Shown here: one piece after another, positions 17,334-27,967 of the stretch
Layout of the letters: every line of letters starts with the position of its first letter
Numbering within the stretch: position 1 is the first letter of the stretch
From: Pseudomonadota bacterium
Lineage (GTDB): Bacteria; Pseudomonadota; Alphaproteobacteria; Rhizobiales; Beijerinckiaceae
DNA length: 44,357 bases
Assembly: GCA_021804825.1 (NCBI GenBank)
Contig: JAJZGX010000009.1
Location: 1-44,357, forward strand
Direction of reading: 5' to 3'
Translations under genes and position numbers: made by a program
The notes under the pieces: generated by a model
Told to the model about the DNA's origin: nothing
Database searches by the model: none
Seen by the model: only the letters and a program-made list of their open reading frames with translations

Positions 17334-20300
17334 ATGGCATCCGATCATGTTGATGATGCTCCGCAATCCCACAATGTGTCGCTGGCCGACAAATACGATC
17401 TGACGCAGGATCGGGTTTTTCTGTCGGGCACGCAGGCGATCGTGCGCCTGCTGTTGATGCAAAAGGCGATTGACAGCGCTGCCGGGTTGAACACGGCTGG
17501 GTTTGTATCGGGCTATCGCGGCTCGCCGCTCGGTGGGCTTGATTATCAGTTGCAGCGTGCGAAAGCGGCGTTTGAAAAGGCGCATATCGTCTTTACGCCC
17601 GGGCTCAACGAGGATTTGGCGGCGACGGCAATCTGGGGCGCGCAGCAGGCCGAAATGCGCGGCGAGGGCCGCTTTGATGGCGTGTTTTCCATCTGGTATG
17701 GCAAGGGGCCGGGGGTTGATCGCTCGGGAGACGCCTTCCGCCACGCCAATCTGGCGGGCACTTCGCGCTATGGCGGCGTGCTGGCACTGATGGGCGATGA
17801 TCATACCGCCGAATCATCCACGACGGCGCACCAGTCCGAGTTTGATCTGCTCGACAAGATGATGCCGATCCTGTCACCCGCAGGCGTGCAGGAATTGCTG
17901 GATTTCGGGCTGATGGGCTTTGCGCTCAGTCGTTTTGCCGGGGTCTGGGTTGGGCTGAAGGCGATGAAAGACACGGTCGAATCGACAGCCTCGGTGTCAG
18001 GTGCGCTGGGGCGGTTCGTGACCCGCGTGCCGGAAGATTTTGTCATGCCGCCGGGCGGGCTGAACATCCGTCCGCGCGATGGCATTCTGGAGCAGGAAGC
18101 GCGGCTGCAGGAATACAAGCGCCAGGCCGTTGTGGCATGGCTGAAAATCAATCGCCTCAACCACATTGTCATGTCGGGGGGGCCGCATGCCCGTATCGGC
18201 ATTCTGACGGCCGGCAAATCCTATCTCGATGTCCGACAGGCGCTTGATGACCTTGGCATTGACGAGGTGCGTGCCAATGGGCTTGGGCTGCGGGTGATGA
18301 AGCTCGGCTGCCCGTGGCCGGTGGTGCCAGATGAGTTGATGAGCTTCGCGCAGGGGCTGGAACTCATCATCGTCGTTGAGGAAAAGCGTTCGCTCATTGA
18401 AGTGCAGGTTCGTGAGGAGCTTTATGGCTCCGCGTGCCAGCCCGTTGTCATCGGCAAGCATGATGAGCAGGGCGCCTGGCTGTTCCCGGTGAAGGGTGCG
18501 CTCGATGCCAATGACATTGCCATTGCCATCGGCAGCAGGATTCTGGCGCGCACGCCCGATGCCGAGGTTGCGGCCGCGGTGGCGCGCCTGAAGGTGGCGC
18601 AGGTGGCGCTGGCAGAAACGCGCGATGCCGGGGTGCGCATTCCGTATTTCTGCTCGGGCTGCCCGCATAATTCCTCCACCAAGGTGCCGGAGGGCGCGCG
18701 CGCCTATGCCGGCATCGGCTGCCATTACATGGCGCAATGGATGGACCGCTCCACGGATGGCTACACGCAGATGGGCGGCGAGGGCGCCAACTGGATCGGC
18801 GAAGCGCCGTTCTCGAAGCGCGGCCATGTGTTCCAGAACCTTGGCGATGGCACCTACAATCATTCCGGCATTCTGGCGCTGCGCTTTGCCGTGGCGGCGG
18901 GCACCCATATTACCTACAAGATCCTGTTCAATGATGCGGTGGCGATGACCGGCGGCCAGCACCATGAGGGCGGCCTGACGGTTGCCAAAGTGGCGGCGCA
19001 GGTCGTGGCCGAGGGCGCCAAACGTCTCGTGGTTGTGACCGACGAGCCGGACAAATATGCTGGCGGCGGCGGCTTGCCCGGCGGCACAAGCGTGTTCCAC
19101 CGCGATGATCTGATGGATGTGCAGCGCCAGCTGGCCGATGTGCCCGGCGTCAGCGTGATGATTTATGACCAGACCTGCGCTGCCGAGAAGCGTCGTCGCC
19201 GCAAACGTGGCGAGATGATCGATCCCGACAAGCGGGTGATCATCAATGAGCTGGTCTGCGAGGGTTGCGGTGATTGCGGCGTCGCCTCCAATTGTGTTTC
19301 GGTGCAGCCGCTCGACACCGAATTCGGGCGCAAGCGCAAAATCGACCAATCGAGCTGCAACAAGGATTTCTCCTGCGTCAACGGCTTTTGTCCGTCTTTC
19401 GTCACGGTGACCGGTGCGCGCATCAGGAAGGCCGAGGCACGGCCGATGCTGGCATCGCCCGACGCGGATTTGCCAGAGCCGCAACGCCGCCAGATCTCGC
19501 CCGATCGGCCTTTTGGCATTCTGGTCAATGGTGTGGGCGGCACTGGCGTGGTTACGATTGGTGCCATTCTCGGGATGGCCGCGCATATCGAGGGCCTCGG
19601 GTGTGGCATGATCGATATGGCGGGCCTCGCGCAGAAAGGTGGCGCGGTGTACAGCCACGTCAAACTGGCGACCACGCCGGAGGGCATTCATGCCATTAGG
19701 GTGGCGGCGGGTGAGGCCGATCTGGTGCTCGGCTGCGATCTGGTCGTTTCTGGTTCCAAAAAGGTGCTGGCGAGTGTGCGCCACGGCGAAACCGCACTGG
19801 TGATCAACACCGCGGAAGTCTATCCGGGCGATTTTGCGCGTAACGCCGATTATGCGTTGCCGGGTCTGCGCATCAAGCAGGCGCTCGAGGCTTCGGGCGC
19901 GGGGGCGATGCATCTCATCGATGCTGGAACCATGGCCACGGCCTTGCTTGGCACCTCGATTGCCGCGAACATGTTCATGCTCGGCTTTGCCTGGCAACAG
20001 GGCTATGTGCCGCTGGCGGCTGCTTCGCTGGAACAGGCGATCACGCTGAATGGTGAAGCCGTGGCGATGAATTTGGCAGCTTTTGCATGGGGACGGCGCG
20101 CTGCGCATGATCCGCAGGCGGTGGCTGCCGAAGTCGCCAAGGCGCTGCCGCCTTCGCCTGCGCGCCAGATCTCCACCAGTCTGGATGACATGATCGCACG
20201 GCGCACGGCATTTCTCGCCGCCTATCAAAATGCTGCCTATGGCGCGCATTATGCGGCGCGGGTGGCGATGGTGCGCGCCACCGAACAGCATATCATGCCA

Positions 20301-20840
20301 AACTCGACCGCCCTTACGGAAGCGGTGGCGCGGTATTTGTTCAAGCTCATGGCCATCAAGGATGAATATGAAGTGGGACGGCTCTACAGCAACGGCGCTT
20401 TCGCGCGGCAGCTCGCCGACACGTTCTCCGGTGATTTGAAACTCAACTTCCACCTTGCACCGCCGCTGCTCGCCCGAGAGGGCGCGGATCATCACCCGCG
20501 CAAGATCACGCTCGGAGGCTGGATGATGCCGATGTTTGGCTTGCTCGCCAAAGCCAAAGTGCTGCGCGGCACGCCGCTTGACCTGTTCGGGCGCTCGCCC
20601 GAGCGCCGGGCCGAGCGGGCGCTGCTGGCTGAATATGAGGTGTTGCTCGACGAACTCATTTCCAATCTTTCGGCGGAAAACCATGTGCTTGGCGTGGCGC
20701 TGGCCAGCCTGCCCGAAAAAATCCGGGGCTTTGGCCACGTCAAGGCCAAAAACATGGCGAGCGTGGCGGGCGAGCGGGCAAAGCTGCTGGCGCAATGGCG
20801 CAGCGGCGGTGTGCCGATGCGGGCGGCGGCTGCGGAATAA
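17334..20840 (+). CDS. Fused indolepyruvate ferredoxin oxidoreductase (IorA-IorB type)
   Basis: A very large 1168-residue 2-oxoacid:ferredoxin oxidoreductase in which the subunits are fused. The N-terminal half holds the pyrimidine-binding domain (GFVSGYRGSPLGGLD near residue 57) and the thiamine-diphosphate domain with CSGCPHNSST and GEGANWIGEAPF. A Cys-rich motif near residue 640 (VCEGCGDCGVASNC) probably binds a [4Fe-4S] cluster. The C-terminal gamma-type domain begins with GILVNGVGGTGVVTIG. This family converts aryl or branched 2-oxoacids to acyl-CoA with reduction of ferredoxin. Fused forms occur in proteobacteria and are usually linked to amino-acid breakdown, including phenylpyruvate. 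It is a single gene here, with no adjacent ferredoxin. A long open frame on the opposite strand is a composition artefact. Confidence 0.9.
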   Translation: MASDHVDDAPQSHNVSLADKYDLTQDRVFLSGTQAIVRLLLMQKAIDSAAGLNTAGFVSGYRGSPLGGLDYQLQRAKAAFEKAHIVFTPGLNEDLAATAIWGAQQAEMRGEGRFDGVFSIWYGKGPGVDRSGDAFRHANLAGTSRYGGVLALMGDDHTAESSTTAHQSEFDLLDKMMPILSPAGVQELLDFGLMGFALSRFAGVWVGLKAMKDTVESTASVSGALGRFVTRVPEDFVMPPGGLNIRPRDGILEQEARLQEYKRQAVVAWLKINRLNHIVMSGGPHARIGILTAGKSYLDVRQALDDLGIDEVRANGLGLRVMKLGCPWPVVPDELMSFAQGLELIIVVEEKRSLIEVQVREELYGSACQPVVIGKHDEQGAWLFPVKGALDANDIAIAIGSRILARTPDAEVAAAVARLKVAQVALAETRDAGVRIPYFCSGCPHNSSTKVPEGARAYAGIGCHYMAQWMDRSTDGYTQMGGEGANWIGEAPFSKRGHVFQNLGDGTYNHSGILALRFAVAAGTHITYKILFNDAVAMTGGQHHEGGLTVAKVAAQVVAEGAKRLVVVTDEPDKYAGGGGLPGGTSVFHRDDLMDVQRQLADVPGVSVMIYDQTCAAEKRRRRKRGEMIDPDKRVIINELVCEGCGDCGVASNCVSVQPLDTEFGRKRKIDQSSCNKDFSCVNGFCPSFVTVTGARIRKAEARPMLASPDADLPEPQRRQISPDRPFGILVNGVGGTGVVTIGAILGMAAHIEGLGCGMIDMAGLAQKGGAVYSHVKLATTPEGIHAIRVAAGEADLVLGCDLVVSGSKKVLASVRHGETALVINTAEVYPGDFARNADYALPGLRIKQALEASGAGAMHLIDAGTMATALLGTSIAANMFMLGFAWQQGYVPLAAASLEQAITLNGEAVAMNLAAFAWGRRAAHDPQAVAAEVAKALPPSPARQISTSLDDMIARRTAFLAAYQNAAYGAHYAARVAMVRATEQHIMPNSTALTEAVARYLFKLMAIKDEYEVGRLYSNGAFARQLADTFSGDLKLNFHLAPPLLAREGADHHPRKITLGGWMMPMFGLLAKAKVLRGTPLDLFGRSPERRAERALLAEYEVLLDELISNLSAENHVLGVALASLPEKIRGFGHVKAKNMASVAGERAKLLAQWRSGGVPMRAAAAE

Positions 20841-20899
20841 CGCGTGCCGCCGGCCCGGTTTTTGTCACGACACTTGGTTGATTTCATGCAGCCCCTTGA

Positions 20900-22012
<1,113 letters not shown>

Positions 22013-22025
22013 GGCCAGGGACACA

Positions 22026-22053
22026 GCGCGGCAGTTTCGGCTGCCGCGCATTT
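22026..22053 (+). terminator. Hairpin after ilvC, likely terminator
   Basis: GCGCGGCAG and CTGCCGCGC form a nine-pair stem with the loop TTTCGG, beginning 13 bases after the ilvC stop, followed by ATTTC. The U-tract is short. A second stem (GGCCG/CGGCC, 22057-22071) follows directly. As the next gene is convergent, the pair may end transcription of ilvC. Confidence 0.5.
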
Positions 22054-22153
22054 CGAGGCCGCGTCGCGGCCATCAAGGTGCGAACAGGTCGTGGGTCATG
22101 ATCCGCTCGAACCGCTCTGGCTTGCGTCAGTCCCAAGCGTGGGCGACGGCGCG

Positions 22154-22660
22154 CTAGGGTTTGGCGGCCACGGCGATGCGGGTGTTGGCGTGTGGCGCAT
22201 TGCTGATCTGCAAGATCACATGGGTATCGGTCAGTTTGAAACGGACAGATTTCCGAACACCGGGGCAATTTTTTTGCCCTGAAAAATCAATCGATTTGAG
22301 GCTTTTGCCGTTTTCGACGATGTCGATCCACGCCTCGTTGGCAAGGGCGATCTGGTAGACCCCCGGCTTTGGAAGCCCCTGAAGCGTCAAAATCGCCCCA
22401 AAGCGGCCGGGCAGCGGTGCACGTTCCGGCGGCGCTGCAAAATGTAGCTGCGCATCGGGCGCAAGCGCAACCTTGAAGCCTTTGGGCGCAAGCGCGAAAC
22501 TGTCGCCGGACTTCAAAGCCCCGGTGCTAGCCAAAATCCACCCGCGCTCGCGGGTAATGTCCCATTTGAAGTTCGCGCAGTTTGTCGGCGCCTGAGCGTG
22601 CGCGACTCCGATGGTCAGAGCCAGAATTCCCACAAGAGCAGCGTGCCAGCTTTTCAACAT
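22154..22660 (-). CDS. Small secreted protein of unknown function
   Basis: A 168-residue protein from ATG 22660. It begins with a clear signal peptide (LVGILALTIGVAHAQ, cut expected after AHA), so it should be periplasmic or secreted. The mature part is beta-rich, with two cysteines (NCANFKWDITRE and KNCPGVRK) about 110 residues apart that could form a disulfide. Segments such as FALAPKGFKVALAPDAQLHFA and GVYQIALANEAWIDIVENG suggest a beta-sandwich. I do not recognise a named family. It is convergent with ilvC and lies upstream of hemN on the same strand, separated by about 155 bases. A longer frame reaching 22765 exists, but the signal peptide supports the shorter start. Confidence 0.75.
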   Translation of the reverse strand: MLKSWHAALVGILALTIGVAHAQAPTNCANFKWDITRERGWILASTGALKSGDSFALAPKGFKVALAPDAQLHFAAPPERAPLPGRFGAILTLQGLPKPGVYQIALANEAWIDIVENGKSLKSIDFSGQKNCPGVRKSVRFKLTDTHVILQISNAPHANTRIAVAAKP

Positions 22661-22817
22661 GGGACCTCGCTTGAAGGATACCGTCATATTTGTTCGGATA
22701 TAACGATAGGAGAACCTTCGGCGACAATCAACCCTCATGGGTATAGCGCCGCTGGGCGCGCCCACCCATCAATTTCTGGTGAGACGCGCGACTGGCGGGT
22801 TGCCACCGAGGTGTGGC

Positions 22818-24197
22818 CTAAACTGCCCGCGCAAATCGTTGGGGGGTCGCCGCTTTCCCGAGATAGGCATCAAAACATGCTGCAACCTGGCGCATGAAGG
22901 GGCGGCCCTGTTCGGTAATCTGCCAACGGCTGCCATGGTGCGCAACAAAGCCGTCGGCTTCGAGCGCCTTCAGCGTCGACAGCGCGCCATCCAGTGCATC
23001 GGGGCGACCAAGGTAATGGCGGGAACTGGCTTCGAGATCGACTTCGTCGCCGCACATGACCTGTTCGATCACCGACCGGCGCAACCGGTCGTCGGTGCTC
23101 AGGGCAATGCCGCGCGTCACGGCAAACCGATCCGCCTCGATTGCAGCGGTATAATCGGGCACACGCGTCGCATTCTGGGCATAGCCCTGATGCAGGCTGC
23201 CGATGGCGCTGGCGCCAATGCCAATCAGAGCCGGGGCCGAATCAGTGGTATAGCCCTGAAAATTGCGATGCAGCGCACCGGCCTCGGCTGCCACGCTCAG
23301 AGCATCGCCGGGCAGGGCGAAATGATCAAGCCCGACCGCAATATAACCACCCTCGCGGCGCAGCGTCTCTCTTATGGCTTCCTGCTGGGCAAAACGCCCC
23401 ATGGCGTCCGGCAAGGCGCTGCTCGGAATCAGCAACTGGTGCTTTTTCATCCACGGTACATGGGCATAGCCGAAAACCGCAATGCGCTCGGGCGCCAGTT
23501 CAAGCACTGATTGTGCTGTGGCGCGCACACTGGCCACGGTTTGATGCGGCAGGCCGTACATCAGATCGAGGTTGACCGAGGCTATGCCGATGCCGCGCAG
23601 CTTGTTGAGGCAGGCGCGGGTCTCGGCCAGGCTCTGCGTGCGGCCGATGGCTTGCTGCACTTCGACGTTGAAATCCTGAACGCCCAGGCTGGCGCGAGTA
23701 ATGCCCATGGCCTTGAGGGCCGGCAGACGATCTTCCGGCAGATTAACGGGATCAATCTCTATGGCAACTTCGGCATCGGCTTCGAGGTCAAAGTGCTGGC
23801 GCACGGTTGCCATGATTTCAACCAGCGATTCGGCCGACAGGCTGGTGGGTGTGCCGCCGCCCCAATGGATTTGCGCCACGCGAGCACGCCCCGGCAAAGC
23901 GGCGGCCACCATGCCGATCTCGCGTATCAGCAGCTTGGCATAGGCGAGCCGTGACGAGGCGAGGCGCACCACGCCGGTGTTGCAGCCGCAATAATAACAG
24001 AGTCGGTCGCAGAAGGGCACATGCAGATAAAGCGACAGGGGCTGATCCAACGAGGTCGCCTGCAACCATTGCGCATAGACTTCCGATCCGACTTTCGTGC
24101 TGAAGTTCGGCGCGGTGGGATAGCTCGTATAGCGCGGTATATTGCCATCATAACGGGCAATCAGCGCTGACAGGTTGGGCGAAGCATCATGGGACAT
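22818..24197 (-). CDS. hemN: Oxygen-independent coproporphyrinogen III dehydrogenase
   Basis: A 459-residue radical SAM enzyme. VPFCDRLCYYCGCNTGV gives Cys63, Cys67 and Cys70 for the [4Fe-4S] cluster plus Cys72, the pattern of true HemN. IHWGGGTPTSL and the C-terminal HemN domain (about 370-450) follow. It converts coproporphyrinogen III to protoporphyrinogen IX without O2, supplying heme for the nearby oxidase under low oxygen. It is divergent from ccoN with 267 bases between them. A FixK/FNR box is centred 41.5 bases upstream of the A of the start codon, with TAAATT at -12 to -7, and no Shine-Dalgarno sequence precedes the ATG, so the mRNA may be leaderless. Confidence 0.95.
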   Translation of the reverse strand: MSHDASPNLSALIARYDGNIPRYTSYPTAPNFSTKVGSEVYAQWLQATSLDQPLSLYLHVPFCDRLCYYCGCNTGVVRLASSRLAYAKLLIREIGMVAAALPGRARVAQIHWGGGTPTSLSAESLVEIMATVRQHFDLEADAEVAIEIDPVNLPEDRLPALKAMGITRASLGVQDFNVEVQQAIGRTQSLAETRACLNKLRGIGIASVNLDLMYGLPHQTVASVRATAQSVLELAPERIAVFGYAHVPWMKKHQLLIPSSALPDAMGRFAQQEAIRETLRREGGYIAVGLDHFALPGDALSVAAEAGALHRNFQGYTTDSAPALIGIGASAIGSLHQGYAQNATRVPDYTAAIEADRFAVTRGIALSTDDRLRRSVIEQVMCGDEVDLEASSRHYLGRPDALDGALSTLKALEADGFVAHHGSRWQITEQGRPFMRQVAACFDAYLGKAATPQRFARAV

Positions 24198-24231
24198 GCT
24201 GGCAATTTAGCCCTGTGCCCGGCCGGTGGCT

Positions 24232-24245
24232 TTGACGCGGATCAA
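24232..24245. promoter_or_regulatory. FixK/FNR box upstream of hemN
   Basis: TTGA-CGCGGA-TCAA matches the TTGA-N6-TCAA consensus at both half-sites. The centre is 41.5 bases upstream of the first base of hemN, the usual class II activator position if transcription starts at the ATG. The minus-strand sequence TAAATT occupies the -10 position (24204-24209). Confidence 0.85.
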
Positions 24246-24380
24246 ATGCCGCGGCGACGGCCCAAGTGTCAAACTGTCGCAAGGCTTGGCGGCCGTTGCC
24301 GAAACCGCCGGAGTTTCAGACATCTGCGGTTCAACTGCGACATAGATGCGGCAATTTCGCGGCAGCGATTGCGGCCGGAC

Positions 24381-24394
24381 TTGATCTCGATCAA
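24381..24394. promoter_or_regulatory. FixK/FNR box upstream of ccoN
   Basis: TTGAT-CTCG-ATCAA is a match to the full FixK consensus, including the inner T and A. Class II spacing predicts a start near 24429, and TAAAAC lies at the expected -10 position (24417-24422), about 36 bases before the ccoN ATG. Confidence 0.9.
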
Positions 24395-24464
24395 AGACGC
24401 CACTTTACCTGCATTCTAAAACTCGAGGCGATGTTTCCGCTGGGGTTCGGAGAAGGTGAGCAAA

Positions 24465-26123
24465 ATGCAGCAGAGAGTCTCGAAGAAAATCACAACCGGC
24501 GAGCTCATCGGCTTTGTGCTGCTGGCGGCCTTTGCGGTTTTTGCAACCTTTGTGTCAGCCAAAGCATGGACGCCGGCCTATGCGTTTCAGACCAGCATCA
24601 TGGCCTGGACCGCCGCCGTGTGCGCGTTCCTGGTAATCAGGAATTATTATAACCGTCCGGCGGAACTGCCGCCGCGCGAAATCGACGGCAAGCCGAATTA
24701 TTACCTTGGGCCTGTGCGGTTCCTGACGGTGGCTTCCATTGTCTGGGGGCTGATCGGCATGTCGATCGGCCTTTATATTGCCCTTGAGCTGGCCTACCCG
24801 CATCTGAATTTCGTCCATTACATCAATTTTGGACGGCTGCGGCCTTCCCATACCAATTCGGTGATCTTCGGATTTGGCGGCAATATCCTGATCGGAACGT
24901 CGTTTTATGTCGTGCAACGCACGTCACGGGCGCGGCTTGCCGGTTATCTGTCGCCGTGGTTCATCGCCGTCGGCTATAATCTGTTCCTCGTCCTGGCCAT
25001 CTCCGGCTATCCGCTCGGTATCACCGCCTCCAAGGAATATGCCGAGCCGGAATGGTATCAGAAGCTGCTGCTGACCGTCGTCTGGGTCACTTATCTGTTC
25101 GTGTTCGTCGGCACGCTGCTGCGCCGCGCCGAACCGCATATCTATGTGGCGAACTGGTTCTATCTCTCCTTCATTCTGACCATTGCGGTGCTTCACCTGT
25201 TCAACAGCCCGACGGTGCCGATCTCGCCGTTCTCGTCGAAATCCTACATCGTGTGGAGTGGTGTGCAGGATGCCATGTTTGAGTGGTGGTACGGCCATAA
25301 CGCCGTGGCATTCTTCCTGACGGTGCCATTCCTGGCGATGATGTATTATTTCGTGCCGAAACGCGCCAACCGGCCGATCTATTCCTATCGGCTGTCCATT
25401 GTGCATTTCTGGGCGCTGATCTTCATCTATATCTGGGCCGGCCCGCATCACCTGATCTACACCGCCTTGCCGGACTGGGTTCAGACTTTGGGCATGGTGT
25501 TTTCGATCGTGCTGTGGATGCCGTCATGGGGTGGCATGATCAACGGTCTGATGACGCTGTCAGGGGCCTGGGACAAGCTGCGCACGGATCCGGTGCTGCG
25601 CATGATGGTTGTGGCGCTCGCCTTCTACGGCATGGCGACATTCGAGGGGCCGGTCATGGCCATCAAGGAAGTCAATGCCCTCACCCATTATACTGACTGG
25701 GTCATTGGCCATGTGCATTCGGGCAGTCTCGGCTGGGTCGCCTATATTTCCTTCGGCGCGATCTACTGCATGGTGCCCTGGCTGTGGAATCGGCGCGAGC
25801 TCTACTCGCTCAAGCTGGTCAACTGGCACTTCTGGATATCGACCATGGGTATCGTGGTTTACATCTCCTCGATGTGGGTTGCCGGCATCATGGAAGGCCT
25901 GATGTGGCGCTCCTACAACAAGCTGGGCTTTCTGCAATATTCCTTTGTGGACACGGTTCAGGCGGTGCATCCCCTCTATGTCCTGCGCGCTCTTGGCGGT
26001 GCCATGTTCCTCACCGGTGTTCTGATCATGGTTTACAACCTGTGGATGACGATCACGGTGGATGAACTCAGCTTAAACCAAGCCGGTAGCCCGGGTGCTC
26101 CCGCACTCGTCCCCGCTGAGTGA
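24465..26123 (+). CDS. ccoN: Cytochrome c oxidase cbb3-type subunit I
   Basis: A 552-residue heme-copper oxidase subunit with about twelve membrane helices. The metal-binding histidines are visible: His129 in RPSHTNS and His418 for low-spin heme b, His278 in WWYGHNA plus His328 and His329 in GPHHLIY for CuB, and His416 in GHVHSG for heme b3. This is the catalytic, proton-pumping subunit of the high-affinity oxidase that reduces O2 to water at micro-oxic levels. I chose ATG 24465, eight bases after GGAGAAGG; a GTG at 24456 would overlap that site. It opens a cluster of eight genes and has a consensus FixK box 71 bases upstream. Confidence 0.97.
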   Translation: MQQRVSKKITTGELIGFVLLAAFAVFATFVSAKAWTPAYAFQTSIMAWTAAVCAFLVIRNYYNRPAELPPREIDGKPNYYLGPVRFLTVASIVWGLIGMSIGLYIALELAYPHLNFVHYINFGRLRPSHTNSVIFGFGGNILIGTSFYVVQRTSRARLAGYLSPWFIAVGYNLFLVLAISGYPLGITASKEYAEPEWYQKLLLTVVWVTYLFVFVGTLLRRAEPHIYVANWFYLSFILTIAVLHLFNSPTVPISPFSSKSYIVWSGVQDAMFEWWYGHNAVAFFLTVPFLAMMYYFVPKRANRPIYSYRLSIVHFWALIFIYIWAGPHHLIYTALPDWVQTLGMVFSIVLWMPSWGGMINGLMTLSGAWDKLRTDPVLRMMVVALAFYGMATFEGPVMAIKEVNALTHYTDWVIGHVHSGSLGWVAYISFGAIYCMVPWLWNRRELYSLKLVNWHFWISTMGIVVYISSMWVAGIMEGLMWRSYNKLGFLQYSFVDTVQAVHPLYVLRALGGAMFLTGVLIMVYNLWMTITVDELSLNQAGSPGAPALVPAE

Positions 26124-26135
26124 GGAATTCAAAAA

Positions 26136-26870
26136 ATGTCCTTGATGTCCAAACACTATATTCTGGAAAAGAATGTCATCTTCCTCGCTGTCGCTGCGGT
26201 TCTGGCTGTGGCCATCGGCGGGCTGGTCGAGATCGTGCCCCTGTTTTATGTCAAGGGCACCATTGAAAAGGTCGGCTCGATCCGGCCTTACACGCCGCTC
26301 GAACTGGAGGGCCGCGACATTTACGTGCGTGAAGGCTGCTATCTCTGCCATTCGCAGATGATCCGGCCGTTGCGCGACGAGGTGGAGCGTTATGGCCATT
26401 ATTCGCTGGCCGCCGAGAGCATGTATGATCATCCGTTCCAGTGGGGTTCCAAGCGCATTGGCCCCGATCTGGCGCGCATTGGCGGCAAGTATTCCGATGA
26501 CTGGCACCGCCAGCATCTGAAGGATCCGCGCTCGGTGGTGCCGGAATCGATCATGCCGCGGTTCGGCTTCCTGTTCCGCACCACTCTCGACACCAGCGAC
26601 ATTGTCGCCAAGATGAAGGTGCAGCGTCTGCTGGGGACACCTTATACGCAGGCCGATATTGATTCTGCCAAGAAGGACATCGTCACACAGGACACCGATA
26701 ACAGCGATGGTGCCGCAGATCTCGCCAAGCGCTATCCCGGTGCGACTTCGCGCGATTACGCAGGTATTCCTCGCCATGTGACCGAGGCTGATGCGCTCAT
26801 TGCCTATCTTCAGATGCTCGGCACTGAAGTGAATTTCAAAACCTATGATGACAAAGCCAACATTCGATGA
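26136..26870 (+). CDS. ccoO: Cytochrome c oxidase cbb3-type subunit II (monoheme)
   Basis: A 244-residue membrane-anchored cytochrome c. One N-terminal helix (about 14-36) is followed by a periplasmic domain with the heme motif Cys68-Tyr-Leu-Cys71-His72 ([17 protein letters not shown]), typical of Cco[11 protein letters not shown] probably includes the axial methionine. It passes electrons from CcoP to the catalytic subunit. It begins 12 bases after ccoN with GAGGAA before the ATG. Confidence 0.97.
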   Translation: MSLMSKHYILEKNVIFLAVAAVLAVAIGGLVEIVPLFYVKGTIEKVGSIRPYTPLELEGRDIYVREGCYLCHSQMIRPLRDEVERYGHYSLAAESMYDHPFQWGSKRIGPDLARIGGKYSDDWHRQHLKDPRSVVPESIMPRFGFLFRTTLDTSDIVAKMKVQRLLGTPYTQADIDSAKKDIVTQDTDNSDGAADLAKRYPGATSRDYAGIPRHVTEADALIAYLQMLGTEVNFKTYDDKANIR

Positions 26871-26879
26871 GAGCGTGCC

Positions 26880-27041
26880 ATGACCCCAAATGCAACCCTT
26901 GAGCATATAGGCAGCATCGCCCGGACTGTCGGCATGCTCTACGCCGTCGCGGTCTTCACAGTTGCCGTCGTGTTTGCCATGTGGCCTTCGCGCAAAGCTG
27001 AATATGAGGCGATTGGACGTTCGCCGCTGGATGAGGAGTGA
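26880..27041 (+). CDS. ccoQ: Cytochrome c oxidase cbb3-type subunit IV (CcoQ/FixQ)
   Basis: A 53-residue protein with one membrane helix (about 18-35, MLYAVAVFTVAVVFAMW) followed by the PSRKAEYE segment that marks CcoQ: a positively charged end and an acidic tail (SPLDEE). It stabilises the assembled oxidase and aids the attachment of CcoP. It lies between ccoO and ccoP, nine bases after the first and six before the second, as in the usual ccoNOQP order. Confidence 0.92.
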   Translation: MTPNATLEHIGSIARTVGMLYAVAVFTVAVVFAMWPSRKAEYEAIGRSPLDEE

Positions 27042-27047
27042 GGGCCC

Positions 27048-27938
27048 ATGTCAATGAACAACACGCCTCATGCCGACCATGAGGTCGACAGCTTTACGGG
27101 CGTTTCAACCACCGGCCACACTTGGGACGGCATCAAGGAGTTGAACAACCCGCTGCCGCGCTGGTGGTTGTGGACGTTCTATATCTGCATCGTCTGGGCC
27201 ATTGGCTATTGCTTTGCTTACCCGTCGATTCCACTCATCAATGGCGCGACCACCGGATTTCTGGGCTGGCATTCACGCTCGGCTGTGGTGCAGAGCCTGA
27301 CGGATCTGCAGAAAACCCGCGGGGCCTTGATGGAGACCCTAGCCAGCACGCCGCTTGACCAGATCGAACAGAAGCCGGAGCTTCTGGCCTTTGCACGCGC
27401 CGCAGGTGCCGCGGCCTTCGCCAATAATTGTGCGCCGTGCCATGGCGCAGGCGGCCAGGGTTCGCCAGGCTATCCCAATCTGAATGCCAACCGCTGGCTG
27501 TGGGGCGGCACGCTCGATGATATCTATCAGACCATCCTGCATGGCGCACGCTCGGGCGATCCCAAGGGCCATCAGGGTTCCATGCCGGATTTCGGCAAGG
27601 CGGGCATTCTGACACAGCCGCAAATCGAGCAGGTCGCCAATTACGTGCGCTCGCTATCCGGCCTCAAAACCGAAGCTGGCGCTGACCTTGGTGCCGGTGC
27701 CAAGATTTTCGCCGACAATTGTTCTCCCTGCCATGGCAAGGATGCCAAGGGCAACATCAAGATCGGTTCGGCCAATCTCACCACCAAGATCTGGCTTTAC
27801 GGCTCGGCTCTCAAGACCATCGAGGCCGGCGTCACCAATGGTCATGGCGGCGTGATGCCCTATTGGGGCGGTCGTCTCGACAATACGACGATCAAGGCTT
27901 TGGCGGTGTTCGTCCATACGCTGGGTGGCGGGCAATAA
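27048..27938 (+). CDS. ccoP: Cytochrome c oxidase cbb3-type subunit III (diheme)
   Basis: A 296-residue diheme cytochrome c. An N-terminal helix (about 39-63, preceded by the conserved TGHTWDGIKELNNPLPRWW) anchors it, and two class I cytochrome domains follow with heme motifs Cys128-Ala-Pro-Cys131-His132 and Cys224-Ser-Pro-Cys227-His228. Methionine ligands are likely in GSMPDFG (Met178) and GVMPYWGG. It receives electrons from soluble cytochromes or other periplasmic carriers. In this window the HiPIPs at 38085-38702 are possible additional donors, but this is inference. The start ATG 27048 follows GAGGAG and is six bases after ccoQ. Confidence 0.96.
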   Translation: MSMNNTPHADHEVDSFTGVSTTGHTWDGIKELNNPLPRWWLWTFYICIVWAIGYCFAYPSIPLINGATTGFLGWHSRSAVVQSLTDLQKTRGALMETLASTPLDQIEQKPELLAFARAAGAAAFANNCAPCHGAGGQGSPGYPNLNANRWLWGGTLDDIYQTILHGARSGDPKGHQGSMPDFGKAGILTQPQIEQVANYVRSLSGLKTEAGADLGAGAKIFADNCSPCHGKDAKGNIKIGSANLTTKIWLYGSALKTIEAGVTNGHGGVMPYWGGRLDNTTIKALAVFVHTLGGGQ

Positions 27939-27967
27939 TTGCCCGCGCCAACGAGGATAGTTCAGAT

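Noticed and set aside
17997-20795. A 932-codon open frame on the minus strand opposite the indolepyruvate oxidoreductase gene
   Set aside because: It lies wholly antisense to a gene with clear domains, has no recognisable motif and is His- and Arg-rich as expected from antisense reading of GC-rich codons.
27719-27967. An N-terminal extension of ccoG into ccoP
   Set aside because: It overlaps the second heme domain of CcoP in another frame and does not resemble CcoG; ATG 27968 is the family-typical start.
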